From assembly GCA_036186865.1 (NCBI GenBank), contig AP025065.1, forward strand, positions 13,383,192 to 13,447,191: 64,000 bases of DNA, written 5' to 3'. The notes below the pieces were generated by a model. That model saw only the letters and a program-made list of their open reading frames with translations, was not told the DNA's origin and did not search any database. Source of the DNA: Eustoma russellianum (taxonomy: Eukaryota > Streptophyta > Magnoliopsida > Gentianales > Gentianaceae). The translations under genes were made by a program, and so were the position numbers. Positions 22,444-33,408 of the stretch are shown here, one piece after another; position 1 is the first letter of the stretch, and the number at the start of each line of letters is the position of its first letter.

Positions 22444-22916
22444 TGCAGACTGGATTGGCTCTAAAACTGACATGAGGTCCACAACAGAGTATGCAACATA
22501 CTTATGGGGTAACTTAGTGGCATGAAGGAGCAAAAAGCAAAGCGTGATGTTAAGGAGCAGTGCAGAGGCTGAATTAAAAGCATTAGCTCTGGGACTTTGC
22601 GAGGGATTGTGGATCAAAAGAATAATGGAAGATCTTAGGCATAGTATAATGTTGCCTATGCAGATATTCTGTGACACCTACTCTCCTACAAAAATGGCTG
22701 AAAACTCAGTACCTCGTGATAAAACTAATAATGTGAAAACTGATAAGCACTTCATCAGAGAGAAGATTGAAGGCAAGACAATCATTTTACATCATATTCC
22801 TACAAAGGACCAGATTGTAGACATTTTGACAAAGCATGTGTCTATCAGAATCTTCCAAACACTATTGTCCAAGCTTAGTTGTATCAACTTCTATACAACT
22901 AAGCTTGAGGGGGAGA
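22260..22916 (+). mobile_element. Copia remnant I, RNase H end
   Basis: RT end (MLSYMLVSICMI), then KVFTDADWIGSKTDMRST near 22440, RSSAEAELKALALGLCEG, HFIREKIEGK and VDILTKHVSI, ending with the polypurine run GAGGGGGAG at 22907. A Trp-to-stop in the motif before RSKKQ and frame breaks make it dead. It is close in sequence to element C. Confidence 0.88.
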
Positions 22917-23220
22917 TTAGAAATTCAATATAAATACAGTTTGTATACATTACACAAATCCATTGTATATACACATATATAATGCACTCATTGTATAAAC
23001 ACAAAATACACACGATATAACTTGTATAGATACATATTAAGTCACTAAATCTGTGACTGATTAGGATAAGACATGATGAAGCCGTTGAAGACAATATAGC
23101 TGTTGTAGGAAAATATATTATAGCCGTTAGACTCATTATCCAGTAAATAGCCTATATAAAAGCCATCACTTGTATATTTGAAACCATAACTGAGGTATAT
23201 ATATTCTCAATTTCCATAAA
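22917..23220 (+). repeat. Probable 3' LTR of copia remnant I
   Basis: Directly follows the polypurine tract. About 300 bp, AT-rich, TATA box CTATATAAAA near 23152. The start has lost its TG (ATTAGAAATT). The right edge is set where LINE coding sequence begins. Confidence 0.6.
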
Positions 23221-23224
23221 AGCC

Positions 23225-24683
23225 CACAATGCTTGGAATAAGATTTTAAGACTTCAGAATGAGGAAGGTGTCATGGTAGAAGACTATAAGCAAGTTCAAC
23301 AGATGCCTGTTGATTTCTTTAAGAATTTGTTTACTGAACCTCTCTCACACAGAGCTCATAACCAAGGCTGGCAGGGGAAGACCCTTATTGATAGACAGAG
23401 ATGTTCTTGACTCTACTTGTAACCAGAGCAGAGATTAAGGATGCACTATTCTCTTTAAAGTCCGAGAGTGCCCATGGGCCTGATGGTTTTCCTGCAATTT
23501 TCTTCAAGGAAAATTGGCAGATACTTGGGGAGGAACTCACTCAGGCCATTGAATACTTCTTCCGTATGGATTACATATATTACCCTATTAATGTCACTAC
23601 CATATCTTTGATACTTAAAACTGACAACCCAAACAACATTAGGCAGTTTAGGCCTATCTCCTGTTGCAATTTAACTTACAAGGTCATTTGCAAGATCCTA
23701 GTGAACAGGTTAAAAACCCTTGATTCCCCACCTTGTGGATGAAAAACAATCTGCCTTTGTCAATGGTAGGACAATCCAAAACATCCTCCTCCTTATGCAT
23801 GAGATAGTGAAGAACTATAAGAGGATAGGATGGCATGAGTGCTGTGCTATTTAGGTAGGTATAATGAAAGCATTTGACACTGTTAGCTATGTCTATCTAA
23901 TGATGATCCTAAAGAATATGAACTTCCCTGAGAGGTATCTAAACTGGCTGAGGTTATGCATCTTCACTTTCTCCTTCTCTATCAATATGAATGGTGTCCT
24001 GACGGGTATGTTTAATGCCTCAAGAGGCATTAGACAAGGGGACCCTATCTCTCCTAGTTTTTTCATACTTGTGATGGAAGGATTCACACAGCTCTTGAAA
24101 CAGAAAACCTCTAGTCCCAACTTCAACTTTCATCCTAGATGAGAACAGATAGGTCTCACCTCATTAGCGTATGGAGGCGACCTCTTCATACTCTTCAAGG
24201 CTGATCTCAAATCCATCCAAGTGACTAAAGAAGCACTTGAGGAATTTCACGGACTGTCTGGGCTATAAACCCAACAAACAGAAGTGTGAAATTTACACTT
24301 CTGATATCATTTCCTAGCAGAAGGAGGCTCTAAGTATCATGACTGCAGCTCCCTTATGGGTAGGCTCACTATCAAATTTCAAAACTGGACCACTAAGTAC
24401 ATGTCCTATCAAGGGAAACTCCAACTGATGAACTCAGTTTTAATGGTTGTTTGTAGATATTGGACTGTCTCATACGTCCTTCCTAAGAGAGTAATCAGAG
24501 AGGTGAATAAAAAATTGAAGTCATTCCTTTGGGGTACCTCAAGAAAAGCAAATGTTAAATGGTCCACTATATGCCAACCAAAGGACAGGGGTGGCCTAGG
24601 CATATGATCTGGGATCAGTAAATGATGCTTACATAATGAAAAGTCTTTGAAATGTGTGTGAGCACAAGGAGGAACTATAGGTC
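23225..24683 (+). mobile_element. L1-type LINE, left part (reverse transcriptase)
   Basis: 5'-truncated LINE with several frame breaks. RT blocks: SAHGPDGFPAIFFKENW near 23470, FRPISCCNLTYKVICKILVN near 23650, then MKAFDTVSYVYL, GIRQGDPISPSFFILV near 24030, SLAYGGDLFIL near 24165 (the usual YADD is now YGGD) and PKDRGGLGI at 24580. Element B splits it; the rest is at 29933-31550. Confidence 0.88.
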
Positions 24684-24688
24684 AAATG
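24684..24688 (+). repeat. TSD of element B (left)
   Basis: AAATG, repeated at 29928-29932. Confidence 0.95.
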
Positions 24689-25052
24689 TGTGGGAATCCT
24701 CACCGTAATTGCCGCCAGCCGCATTGAAGACCAGCGGCATTACCGAATTTACACCAACTGCAGCATGATTTTAGGACTTGTGTTTTTTTGTAGTTATTGT
24801 AGGGTGTAAATGAGTTGCTTGATTGTAGGAGGTAATTGGGTGTAATTAATAGGGGAATTTTTCAGTTTTGTAAAGATAGTGATTGAGGGCATTATGACCG
24901 GTTTTAATAGCATTAAAATAGAGAGATACTATCCCTTTAATGATGGGATGAATAGAAGGAATAGAATATATATGTTGTAACCATTTTATGGAAAAATGTA
25001 AGAAGGAAAGTCGTCGTTTTCCTCTCACTTCTCTGCTTGCCGAAAAACCACA
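24689..25052 (+). repeat. 5' LTR of element B
   Basis: 364 bp, TGTGGGAATCC...AAACCACA. Confidence 0.97.
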
Positions 25053-25064
25053 TGGTATCAGAGC
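25053..25064 (+). promoter_or_regulatory. Primer-binding site of element B
   Basis: TGGTATCAGAGC directly abuts the LTR; this is the complement of the 3' end of plant initiator tRNA-Met, the usual copia primer. Confidence 0.93.
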
Positions 25065-25114
25065 CAAAGCAGTAAACAACCCACCAACCAAAGTCCTCTC
25101 GTCCAACAATCAAG

Positions 25115-25299
25115 ATGAGTTCCCAAACACCTACTTCCGCTGCGGCACCGTCCGCCTCCTCTAGCGCCGCCGCCACCATTCCAGCGGCACCCACTAATGA
25201 TACTAGCCTCCAAAAGCTCTCAGTGAGAGTTCTTCCCTTCAAATTACCAATCACAAGTTAAATGGCAAAAATTTCCTGTTATGGTCTCAATCTGTTCTA
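25115..25299 (+). pseudogene. Frameshifted N-terminus of element B gag
   Basis: An ATG at 25115 opens MSSQTPTSAAAPSASSSA... and runs in frame 2 to LQKLS. The conserved continuation (SSLQITNHKLNGKNFLLWSQ) is in frame 1, the frame of the long ORF. A single-base frameshift about 25205-25230 therefore separates the natural start from the body. Confidence 0.75.
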
Positions 25300-28200
25300 A
25301 TGGTGCTACGAGGCAAAAGAAAGCTAGCCTTCATATCTGGTCAAGCCACAAAGCCGGATGTCAGTGACTCACGCTATCCTGCCTGGGAGCTGAATAACTC
25401 CCTAGTTATGTCATGGGTCATCAATTCCATGGAGCCCCATATCAGTCGAACCTATCTGTTCTTGCGCACTGCCAAGGCCATTTGGGATGCTGTTCATGAA
25501 CACTACTCAGATCTTGAGAATGCTTCTCAAGTGTTTGAGATTAAGAATAGACTCAAAGAAATTCGTCAGGAAGGAATGAGTATAACAGAGTATTACAACT
25601 CCTTACAAACCTTATGGCAGGAACTTGATCTCCACTATGAGGCTGACTGGGAAGATCTTAAAGGAAACATCAAATTCAAAGAACACCTTGAGAAGGAGCG
25701 ACTGTATGACTTCCTTGGTGGATTGAACAAGGAATTGGATGAGGTGAGGGGTCGCATATTAGGCAGAAGGCCTTTGCCCTCATTAAGTGAAGCATTTGCT
25801 GAAGTACGAAGGGAGGAAAGTAGGCGACGAGTTATGCTTGGCGAAAGAAGGGAGGCACAACCTAGTGCGCATGTCGAACGGTTGGGCGATGTTTCCGCCC
25901 TAGCCGTTAAAGGTGTTGGCTTTCGTACTGGAAATCGACCTAGGTGTTCTCACTGCAACAAACTTGGACACATCCAAGATAAATGTTGGAATCTACATGG
26001 AAAACCACCTGACATGAAATTCAAAAAGGCCGGACAACCATATGGCCGAAGTCTCGCCGCTATTACCGAAATTAGTCCTTCTCCTAGCAGTTCCGGTCAA
26101 GTCATGTTGAACCAAGCACAACTTGAACAATTGATGTCACTCCTAAAGACGCAGGCTGAAGTGCCGTCCCATGATAGTGCACCATCCCATCCAGGTATAG
26201 CTAATTTTGTGGAAACAGTTCCTTGGATCCTAGACACAGGAGCTACTGATCACATGACAGGTAATATGTCCCTATTCTCAACGTATATACCCGGTTCTGG
26301 AACTTTGAGAGTTAAGGTGGCTGATGGGACCTATGCGAAGGTGGTTGGTAGAGGTTCTGTAAAAGTGTCTTCTTCTCTTACTCTTGAATCAGTACTATAT
26401 GTTCCTATGTTGATGTGTAATTTGATTTCCATTAGTAAACTCACGAAGGATGTGAGTTGTGTGGCCAAATTTTCTAATCAAATGTGTATTCTGCAGGAGC
26501 AGGGGTCGGGGAAGACGATTGGCACTGCTAGAGAAAAGAGTGGCCTATATAACCTCGAGGAAGACCACTCACCAGAGACAAAGAAAATTGTACTTCAAGC
26601 CTCCCTTCCCAACTCACTTCCCCACGCCCCTCATGTCTCACCCAATGATGTACTTCTACTCCATAAAAGACTAGGACACCCTAGTCTCAGTTATCTCAAA
26701 CAGTTATTTCCATTCAATAATAAACAGTTGTCTACTCTACATTGTGATGCATGTATATTTGCTAAACAAGTTCGACACAATTATCCTCCCCAGGACCATC
26801 GTGCGTCCGCCCCCTTTCTCCTTGTTCACAGTGATCTTTGGGGTCCATCACGTGTAAAAAACATTTCTGACGCAAAGTGGTTTATCACATTCATAGACGA
26901 CCATACACGGGTATGTTGGGTATATCTTCTAAAGGATAAAACCGAGGTGACCACCATCATACAAAATTTCCACTCAATGATAAAAACCCAGTTACAAACC
27001 ACCATTAAAGTTCTCCGCACTGATAATGGTACTGAATACTTCAACCACTCTATAAATTCTTATCTAGCCTCGGAAGATATTATACATCAAAGTTCTTGCC
27101 CCAATACACCACAACAAAATGGTGTTGCTGAACGCAAAAACCGACACTTGTTAGAAGTTGCTCGAGCCTTAATGTTTACTATGCACGTTCCCACATATCT
27201 CTGGGGAGAAGCTGTTCTCACCACATGCCACCTCATCAACCGTCTTCCATCCAAACTACTTCAATACAAAACACCCCTGTCCACTCTTCACCAACTCTAT
27301 CCCTTATTTCCAGGAGGTTCTACATTACCTCTCAAAGTGTTTGGATGTGTTGTCTTCGTTCACTATCGCCATTCCTTGTCATCTAAATTAGACTCACGCT
27401 CTCATAAATGCGTCTTCGTGGGGTATTCTCCTACTCAAAAAGGCTACAAATGCTACTCTCCAACTCACCGTCGCACATTTATCACCATGGACACTATATT
27501 TCGTGAACAAGAACCTTTTTTCCTTTCATCCCAAACAAACTCGGATGACCTCTTCCACCTTGATGTTCGGCCATCTTCACAACCAAATGAACCACTGCCT
27601 CTCCCTACTTTTCCCGGCAGCGGTTCAGGGGGAGCACCGGTTGAACCGCCGAACTATGAACCGCCGAACAGCCCGCCAAACCAAAACAGCCAGCCGAAAT
27701 ACAACAGTCCACAGCCAAGTCAACCGAACCCCACAAATTCACCCGAAGGCCTAAAAACGCCTAAGATCATTGTCTACTCACAGAAAAACCAAACCCGAGT
27801 TGATAGAGACACGGATATTTCTCCAGCATGTCAATCCCCAGAACCGTTTCCTGTCTCCTGCAGTGAGGAGGAGGTATTGGAGACTTCGACTGACTTGGAT
27901 ATATCCATCGCCCTACGGAAGGGAAAAAGAGTATGTACTCAACATCCTATTTCAAATTTTGTTTCTAATGCTAAGTTGTCAACCAAGTTTGCAGCATTTT
28001 CTGCAAAGGTAGCAAGTGTTCAAATTCCTAAGAATATAGAGGAGGCACTTGCGGACAAAGATTGGAGAAGTGCTGTTCAAGAGGAGTTAGGGGCGTTGGA
28101 AAGGAATAACACGTGGAGAGTTGTAGAATTGCCTAAAGGAAAGCGACCAGTTGGCTGTAAATGGGTGTTTTCAGTAAAGTTCAATGCGGATGGAAGCATT

Positions 28201-29556
28201 AGTCGTTATAAGGCACGACTAATAGCCAAAGGCTTCACTCAGGTATCTGGTATTGACTATAATGAAACCTTTGCGCCAGTAGCTAAGTTAAACTCTGTAA
28301 GAATTCTACTGTCTCTAGCAGCTTGTTTGAATTGGCCACTTCAACAATTGGATGTTAAAAATGCCTTTTTAAATGGTGATCTTCATGAGGAAGTATATAT
28401 GAACCTACCACCTGGCTACTCCAGGGGAACTAACTTGGTCTGCAGGCTACAAAAATCATTATACGGCTTGAAACAGTCTCCGCGTGAATGGTTTGGAAAG
28501 TTCACTCAGGCAGTTAAAACACATGGGTTTAAGCAGTCTCAAGCTGATCATACTATATTTTACAAACATACTTCGAGTGGTTCACGTGCTATTCTCATTG
28601 TTTATGTTGATGACATTATTCTGACAGGGGATGCTCAGGATGAAATAGATTCTTTAAAGAAGTATCTTAACAGCAAATTCGAAATGAAAGACTTGGGTCC
28701 ACTGAGATACTTCCTAGGGATGGAAGTAGCACGAAACTCTTCAGGTATTTTTATCTCTCAACGAAAGTATGTGTTGGATCTATTGCAGGAGACCGGAATG
28801 TTAGGGTGTAGACAATCGGCCACACCTACTGTACCTAACGCAAAGCTAGATCTTGATGGGGGAAAGGATGTGGACCGTGATCGGTACCAACGTCTTGTTG
28901 GTAACCTTATCTATTTGTCACATACGCGTCCTGATATTGCTTTTGCAGTGAGTATGGTAAGCCAATTTATGCATGCACCGAAAACGCAACATTATGAGGC
29001 TGTACTCCGGATCTTAAGATACCTAAAGAAAACTCCCGGAATGGGACTGTTTTTCGCAAAGAAGAATGATAGGGGCCTAAAGGTGTATACTGATGCAGAT
29101 TGGGCAGGTTCACTAGTGGATAGAAGGTCCACCTCAGGCTATTGTACCTATGCTTGGGGAAACTTGGTTACATGGCGCAGTAAAAAACAAACAGTGGTAG
29201 CAAGAAGTAGCGCGGAAGCTGAATTCCGGGCGTTGGCGCATGGAATGTGCGAAGGACTTTGGTTTAAAAGGCTGTTGGAGGAATTACATGTTACAATTGA
29301 TGGTCCAACCCGGTTGTATTGTGACAACAAGGCGGCTGTGAGCATTGCTCATAATCCTGTTCATCATGATCGTACCAAGCATGTCGAGGTAGATCGCCAC
29401 TTTATTCGAGAAAAAATTGAGGACAAAAGTTTCACGATGATATATATTCCCACTAAACAACAAGTGGCGGATGTGTTGACAAAGGGCCTTCACGGGCCAG
29501 CATTCGGGGGACTAATTAGCAAGCTGGGCATGAGCAACATCTACATTTCAGCTTGA
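25300..29556 (+). CDS. Gag-pol of element B, long open frame
   Basis: At least 1418 codons open without a stop. Order: UBN2-type gag (NRLKEIRQEGMSITEYYN, RRPLPSLSEAFAEVRREESR), zinc knuckle CSHCNKLGHIQDKC from residue 216, protease ILDTGATDHMTG (Asp 312), pre-integrase with HKRLGHPS and CDACIFAKQ, and integrase (FIDDHTR, Asp 533; LRTDNGTEY; NGVAERKNRH). Then come the RT with YVDDIILTGD (residues 1102-1111) and RNase H with YTDADWAGS and RSSAEAEFRAL, to the TGA at 29554-29556. All catalytic residues I can see are present. The first Met here lies inside gag; the natural start is probably 25115 behind a frameshift. Polyproteins of this type supply capsid, protease, integrase and RT for particle-based replication. 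Confidence 0.96.
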   Translation: MVLRGKRKLAFISGQATKPDVSDSRYPAWELNNSLVMSWVINSMEPHISRTYLFLRTAKAIWDAVHEHYSDLENASQVFEIKNRLKEIRQEGMSITEYYNSLQTLWQELDLHYEADWEDLKGNIKFKEHLEKERLYDFLGGLNKELDEVRGRILGRRPLPSLSEAFAEVRREESRRRVMLGERREAQPSAHVERLGDVSALAVKGVGFRTGNRPRCSHCNKLGHIQDKCWNLHGKPPDMKFKKAGQPYGRSLAAITEISPSPSSSGQVMLNQAQLEQLMSLLKTQAEVPSHDSAPSHPGIANFVETVPWILDTGATDHMTGNMSLFSTYIPGSGTLRVKVADGTYAKVVGRGSVKVSSSLTLESVLYVPMLMCNLISISKLTKDVSCVAKFSNQMCILQEQGSGKTIGTAREKSGLYNLEEDHSPETKKIVLQASLPNSLPHAPHVSPNDVLLLHKRLGHPSLSYLKQLFPFNNKQLSTLHCDACIFAKQVRHNYPPQDHRASAPFLLVHSDLWGPSRVKNISDAKWFITFIDDHTRVCWVYLLKDKTEVTTIIQNFHSMIKTQLQTTIKVLRTDNGTEYFNHSINSYLASEDIIHQSSCPNTPQQNGVAERKNRHLLEVARALMFTMHVPTYLWGEAVLTTCHLINRLPSKLLQYKTPLSTLHQLYPLFPGGSTLPLKVFGCVVFVHYRHSLSSKLDSRSHKCVFVGYSPTQKGYKCYSPTHRRTFITMDTIFREQEPFFLSSQTNSDDLFHLDVRPSSQPNEPLPLPTFPGSGSGGAPVEPPNYEPPNSPPNQNSQPKYNSPQPSQPNPTNSPEGLKTPKIIVYSQKNQTRVDRDTDISPACQSPEPFPVSCSEEEVLETSTDLDISIALRKGKRVCTQHPISNFVSNAKLSTKFAAFSAKVASVQIPKNIEEALADKDWRSAVQEELGALERNNTWRVVELPKGKRPVGCKWVFSVKFNADGSISRYKARLIAKGFTQVSGIDYNETFAPVAKLNSVRILLSLAACLNWPLQQLDVKNAFLNGDLHEEVYMNLPPGYSRGTNLVCRLQKSLYGLKQSPREWFGKFTQAVKTHGFKQSQADHTIFYKHTSSGSRAILIVYVDDIILTGDAQDEIDSLKKYLNSKFEMKDLGPLRYFLGMEVARNSSGIFISQRKYVLDLLQETGMLGCRQSATPTVPNAKLDLDGGKDVDRDRYQRLVGNLIYLSHTRPDIAFAVSMVSQFMHAPKTQHYEAVLRILRYLKKTPGMGLFFAKKNDRGLKVYTDADWAGSLVDRRSTSGYCTYAWGNLVTWRSKKQTVVARSSAEAEFRALAHGMCEGLWFKRLLEELHVTIDGPTRLYCDNKAAVSIAHNPVHHDRTKHVEVDRHFIREKIEDKSFTMIYIPTKQQVADVLTKGLHGPAFGGLISKLGMSNIYISA

Positions 29557-29563
29557 GGGGGAG
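29551..29563 (+). promoter_or_regulatory. Polypurine tract of element B
   Basis: GAGGGGGAG run right before the 3' LTR, overlapping the pol stop. Confidence 0.85.
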
Positions 29564-29927
29564 TGTGGGAATCCTCACCGTAATTGCCGCCAGCCGCATT
29601 GAAGACCAGCGGCATTACCGAATTTACACCAACGGCAGCATGATTTTAGGACTTGTGTTTTTTTGTAGTTATTGTAGGGTGTAAATGAGTTGCTTGATTG
29701 TATGAGGTAATTGGGTGTAATTAATAGGGGAATTTTTCAGTTTTTTAAAGATAGTGATTGAGGGCATTATGACCGGTTTTAATAGCATTAAGATAGAGAG
29801 ATACTATCCCTTTAATGATGGGATGAATAGAAGGAATAGAATATATATGTTGTAACCATTTTATGGAAAAATGTAAGAAGGAAATTCGTTGTTTTCCTCT
29901 CACTTCTCTGCTTGCCGAAAAACCACA
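29564..29927 (+). repeat. 3' LTR of element B
   Basis: 364 bp, six substitutions relative to the 5' LTR. Confidence 0.97.
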
Positions 29928-29932
29928 AAATG
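29928..29932 (+). repeat. TSD of element B (right)
   Basis: AAATG, matches 24684-24688. Confidence 0.95.
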
Positions 29933-31550
29933 GGTACATACAGCGATCTTAAAGGGCAAGACAATTTGGGAAGTCAAGCCAAAAATCTCTTATTCTTGTC
30001 TTTGGAAAAAATATCTCTATGTAAACGACGAGTTTACACACTGTATTGGGAAAGAACCGGATATGGGAAACACTTCCTTTTGGTATGATCCGTGACATCG
30101 TTAGGGTAATACTTAGTACCAATCATCCTGAACTTAGCAGGAAATTGACAATTAGTGATGATGCTAGGGTCTCAAAGGTTCTTATTGGCAGAAGATGGAG
30201 ATTGCCATATGGAAGAGGTTGGGACAATCAAGTGTTCCTGCTGAATCAAGCTTGCAATGCAATTCAGTTCAAACATGGGGAGGACACTTGGATTTGGAGG
30301 CCAAACCTCTCATTTTCTGTTAAAAATGCCACTACAGCTCTTCAAACTTCCTTGCATATAGTTGATTGGAGCAAAATTGTATGGTGTATCACTTTCTTCC
30401 ACACAATGCAATCATTGTATGGCTTGCATGTTGGAAGAGAACGAATACACTAGACAAGCTCCTTAACTGGAGGTTGATTCAGACTAATACTTGTTTATTA
30501 CGTGGTAGGTTTAGAAAGGATCATGATCATCTTTTCTTCCACTGCCACTACTCAACTATGGTGTGGAGTAAAATTATAAGCCAAATGAAATGCACGGGTT
30601 GGAGCGGTGACTGGTAATATACTATCCACTGGCTTAACACAAACAACCCTTGGCGATCAAAGATCCAGAAAGGCCTTGCACACTTTGAGTTCTTAGCTAC
30701 TATCTACTATTTATGGCAGGAGAGAATAGCAGACTACACCATCAAACTGGCAAAGATCATGGCACTGTCATCAAGGAGACTCTCCTAAACATTTGCTATG
30801 CTATTGACTCCTGAAGAAGATACAAAGTCTCAAGATTCAACTCAGAACATGCTTTGAACATTGGAGCCTCAAGAAAAGTCTTCTCTTCACCTTCCACATT
30901 ATGTTGTCTACTGATCCTGGTCTGGGACCAAATTCTCTGGATCATACTACTCACCCCATGGCTACCTACTTTGTATTACGCTTGGCGCTACTTATCCTCT
31001 TTCCTTATGCTAACCCAGTATGGTTTTGGTGGATGTGCAGCCAAGGTCCCTTCTATCTACTATCCTCTTTCATTGTACCATGCTGTGGGCAGGCCCATAT
31101 GCCTCTGTCCTGTTGGATGACCAATCTTTGGCCGGGGAAGTTTCTATCAGTAACAAATTGGGACATTATGGCTGGAGATTGGGGAGTTAGGATTTCTCAG
31201 CCTCTTCAATCTCTGTCTTTTTTATTTGTATTAGAAGGCCTTATTTTTTAGGGGCTTTGGTTGGGGTTCATTGATATATGCCACTTTTGTTTTGCTCAAG
31301 CGGTGCTTCATGTTATCCATTTGTACAGGTTGACGTTAAATTAGTTTGTTGGAAGTAAAGGCTTAGGCTAAGCTCATGTTGCCATTTTCCAGCAATATTT
31401 TGTAAAGGTTGGCACTAGATATTGGATAGCACATTGTAAGCCACCGATAATGTTTCACGCTAAGCTTGTAGTTGCTCGTTGTGAGCAACATCTGTTGTAA
31501 ATACGCATTCTTGGCTTATCTATGATAATTTTAACGGACAAAAATAAGGG
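29933..31550 (+). mobile_element. L1-type LINE, right part (C-terminus and 3' tail)
   Basis: Continues 23225-24683. AILKGKTIWEVKPKIS near 29940 and SFSVKNATTALQTS near 30312 precede the zf-RVT block (NWRLIQTNTCLLRG, then DHLFFHCHYSTMVW near 30525). ATIYYLWQERI lies near 30690. The tail to about 31550 contains TTTTGTAAAGGTTGGCACTAG and GTAAGCCACC, the same tail found at 38260-38530. Frame breaks throughout. Confidence 0.8.
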
Positions 31551-32029
31551 ATTGTTCTAGTTCTGATTTTTTTCCTTCCTTGTTTGAAAGCAAATATACA
31601 CATCATTTTCAAATTTATGGACTTCTAGCACGTCTGCTGTATGGAGTTGATGGATAGAGAAAAGGGGGAAGACGCATAAGAGAGAAACTTGATTGCTTAC
31701 TCACCTGTGTTTCATAGATTTGACACTAATGAATTATGTGATGTGAAAAGACCACGCCATGCTACCTCCCTTTCGGTTCGACCCATGACACCTCCTAGAG
31801 AATAAGTGCTTCAAGGCTATAAAGCAAAACCCAATGTAGCAGATTCTGCAACAGAAACAGAATTTTTCATGATGCTACCTGAACGTTCGCTCCAGGATGA
31901 GGTTGGAATGAGGAAATCAGAGGTTTGGTGAATTCTTGTCGGATGAGGTTGGAATGAGGAAGTCACAGGTTTGGTGAATTCTTGTCAAGAGCTCCGCTGG
32001 TAACCGGGAGGACTATTGGTGATGGCAGA
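31551..32029 (+). other. Unassigned intron DNA with a 46-bp tandem duplication
   Basis: No domain recognised. Contains direct copies 31895-31940 and 31941-31986 (GGATGAGGTTGGAATGAGGA...), differing at two or three sites. Confidence 0.6.
31895..31986 (+). repeat. 46-bp tandem duplication
   Basis: Two abutting copies, 31895-31940 and 31941-31986, almost identical, so recent. Confidence 0.95.
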
Positions 32030-32720
32030 TGGCATCTAAATTCTCCCGGAAAAGTTCCATTTCAGGCCAAAATCGAAATGGCCATCCAGTTTCGAAGGCT
32101 GTGATTATCTGGCCAGGGTGCCCATTATCTTAATTGGCAATAATTATTTTGATGGCGTGTTGGTAAAGGTTTCGTACATGAGATGAGCTCAAGGACTAGG
32201 GTATTATTCAAGAGAATGTGTGCCGTTGGTGTAACAGGTCCCAGAAAATCAAGCTCATCTTTTCTTCTGCCCTTGTTCAGCTTGAATTTGGACCCAAAGT
32301 ACTAAAGGAACCATGTTCTACCAAGGACAACATCAACGGCTACAAATTCTGGATGGATAGCATGTTACTCTTGAAAGTCACTTTCCGAAAGAGCTAATGA
32401 GGCTCTGTTTTGCAGCCAGTGTATGTGGCTTATGCAACGAACAAAACAATTACTATACAAATGGCAAATAAAAGTTCTATAACTATAATGAATGGATTCT
32501 TGATCATGTTAGACTTTATGTTAACTCATTGAAGGGGGTTAAAAATAGTAGAACAGATGAGGATGTTGCAGTTAATCTGTATAATATTACTGTTGTTCTA
32601 TGAGAAATAGGGGAACAAAGGTTGATGATGGGCTTTTGAGTAGAGTCAGTTTCTGTTGGTATCTGCTTATCTATTTGGTAAAAACATTCTTTTACATCAA
32701 TAAAAATTTTAAATTAAAAA
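32030..32720 (+). mobile_element. LINE ORF2 C-terminal fragment with tail
   Basis: CRWCNRSQKIKLIFSSALV near 32222 is a frame-damaged zf-RVT block (C..C...E...HLFF.C). ELMRLCFAASVCGLCNEQNN near 32390 matches the post-finger region. The end ATCAATAAAAATTTTAAATTAAAAAAAG (split here: poly-adenylation-like signal, then an A-rich tail) falls about 32695-32720. Confidence 0.6.
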
Positions 32721-32918
32721 AAGAAGAGAAGAGAATCCAAGTTGGCTTAACCCAAACTTTCTTGAATAATTGGGTTGTGTTGACACTTGAATAGGGCCTT
32801 TGTATTGAGCAATGTCAATTAACACATCATCTAAAATCTTAAGCTTTTACGAAAAAGGTCTATCATGTTTTTATGATCCCGACAAGCTCCATCATCACCC
32901 ATTTCTTTGCTGGTGCAG

Positions 32919-33201
32919 ATATTCTACGTACAATTCATACCTCTGAGGATACTGCTGTCTTTGATAAAATTGTGGATGCTGTTTTTCGTGAAGATGTAGC
33001 GAGTACAAAAGACCGTCTTGAAGGCATTGGGAGATTGAAATTGTTGGGGGAGGATACTTCTTCCTTCCTGTTCACAGATGTGAACACTGCTAAACGTGAT
33101 CACGTGGTGGAAGTAGCAACCAATGTATTTAGGCAGCATTGTGCAAAGCACCTGGAGATCATACCGATGCATTTGTTGGGAGATGATCTTGAATGTACTA
33201 G
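32919..33201 (+). CDS. GCN2: GCN2 exon, start of HisRS-like domain
   Basis: 283 nt. (N)ILRTIHTSEDTAVFDKIVD..., then FRQHCAKHLEIIPMHLLGDD. HCAKHLE.IPM.LL is the class II synthetase-like entry seen in GCN2 proteins. Acceptor GGTGCAG, donor GTTGTT. Confidence 0.96.
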
Positions 33202-33314
33202 GTTGTTCACCATCCGTGCTATTTTTCTCTTGCCTTTTTTCTACTGTTATATTTTGATATCTTGGAACAACTCTTTTTATATGTTAAAACCATCAGAATG
33301 TCAACAAATTTTAG

Positions 33315-33408
33315 GAGCAGCGTGAAACTCTTGACTCAAGGAGGAGACATGGTTCAACTTTGTCATGAGCTGCGCTTGCCTTTTGTCAAATGTGTTATTG
33401 AGAATCAG
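33315..33408 (+). CDS. GCN2: GCN2 exon, HisRS-like domain
   Basis: 94 nt. (R)SSVKLLTQGGDMVQLCHEL then RLPFVKCVIENQ. LL..GGDM..LC.ELRLPF is the HisRS-like core motif. Acceptor TTTTAG, donor GTACCA. It joins KLFYKRYE at 40275 across a 6.9-kb intron. Confidence 0.96.

Larger units (their letters stand above)
24689..29927 (+). mobile_element. Ty1/copia retrotransposon B, nearly intact
   Basis: 5.24-kb element: LTR 24689-25052, primer-binding site, long gag-pol frame, polypurine tract, LTR 29564-29927, TSD AAATG. Both LTRs are 364 bp and differ at 6 positions by my reading (about 1.6%), which at a grass LTR rate of 1.3e-8 per site per year would be roughly 0.6 million years. Sense orientation in the GCN2 intron and in the host LINE. 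Confidence 0.97.

Noticed and set aside
24846..25254. Minus-strand frames over the B 5' LTR and leader (repeated in part at 29745-29939)
   Set aside because: They are antisense shadows of the LTR and leader, present twice only because the LTR is.
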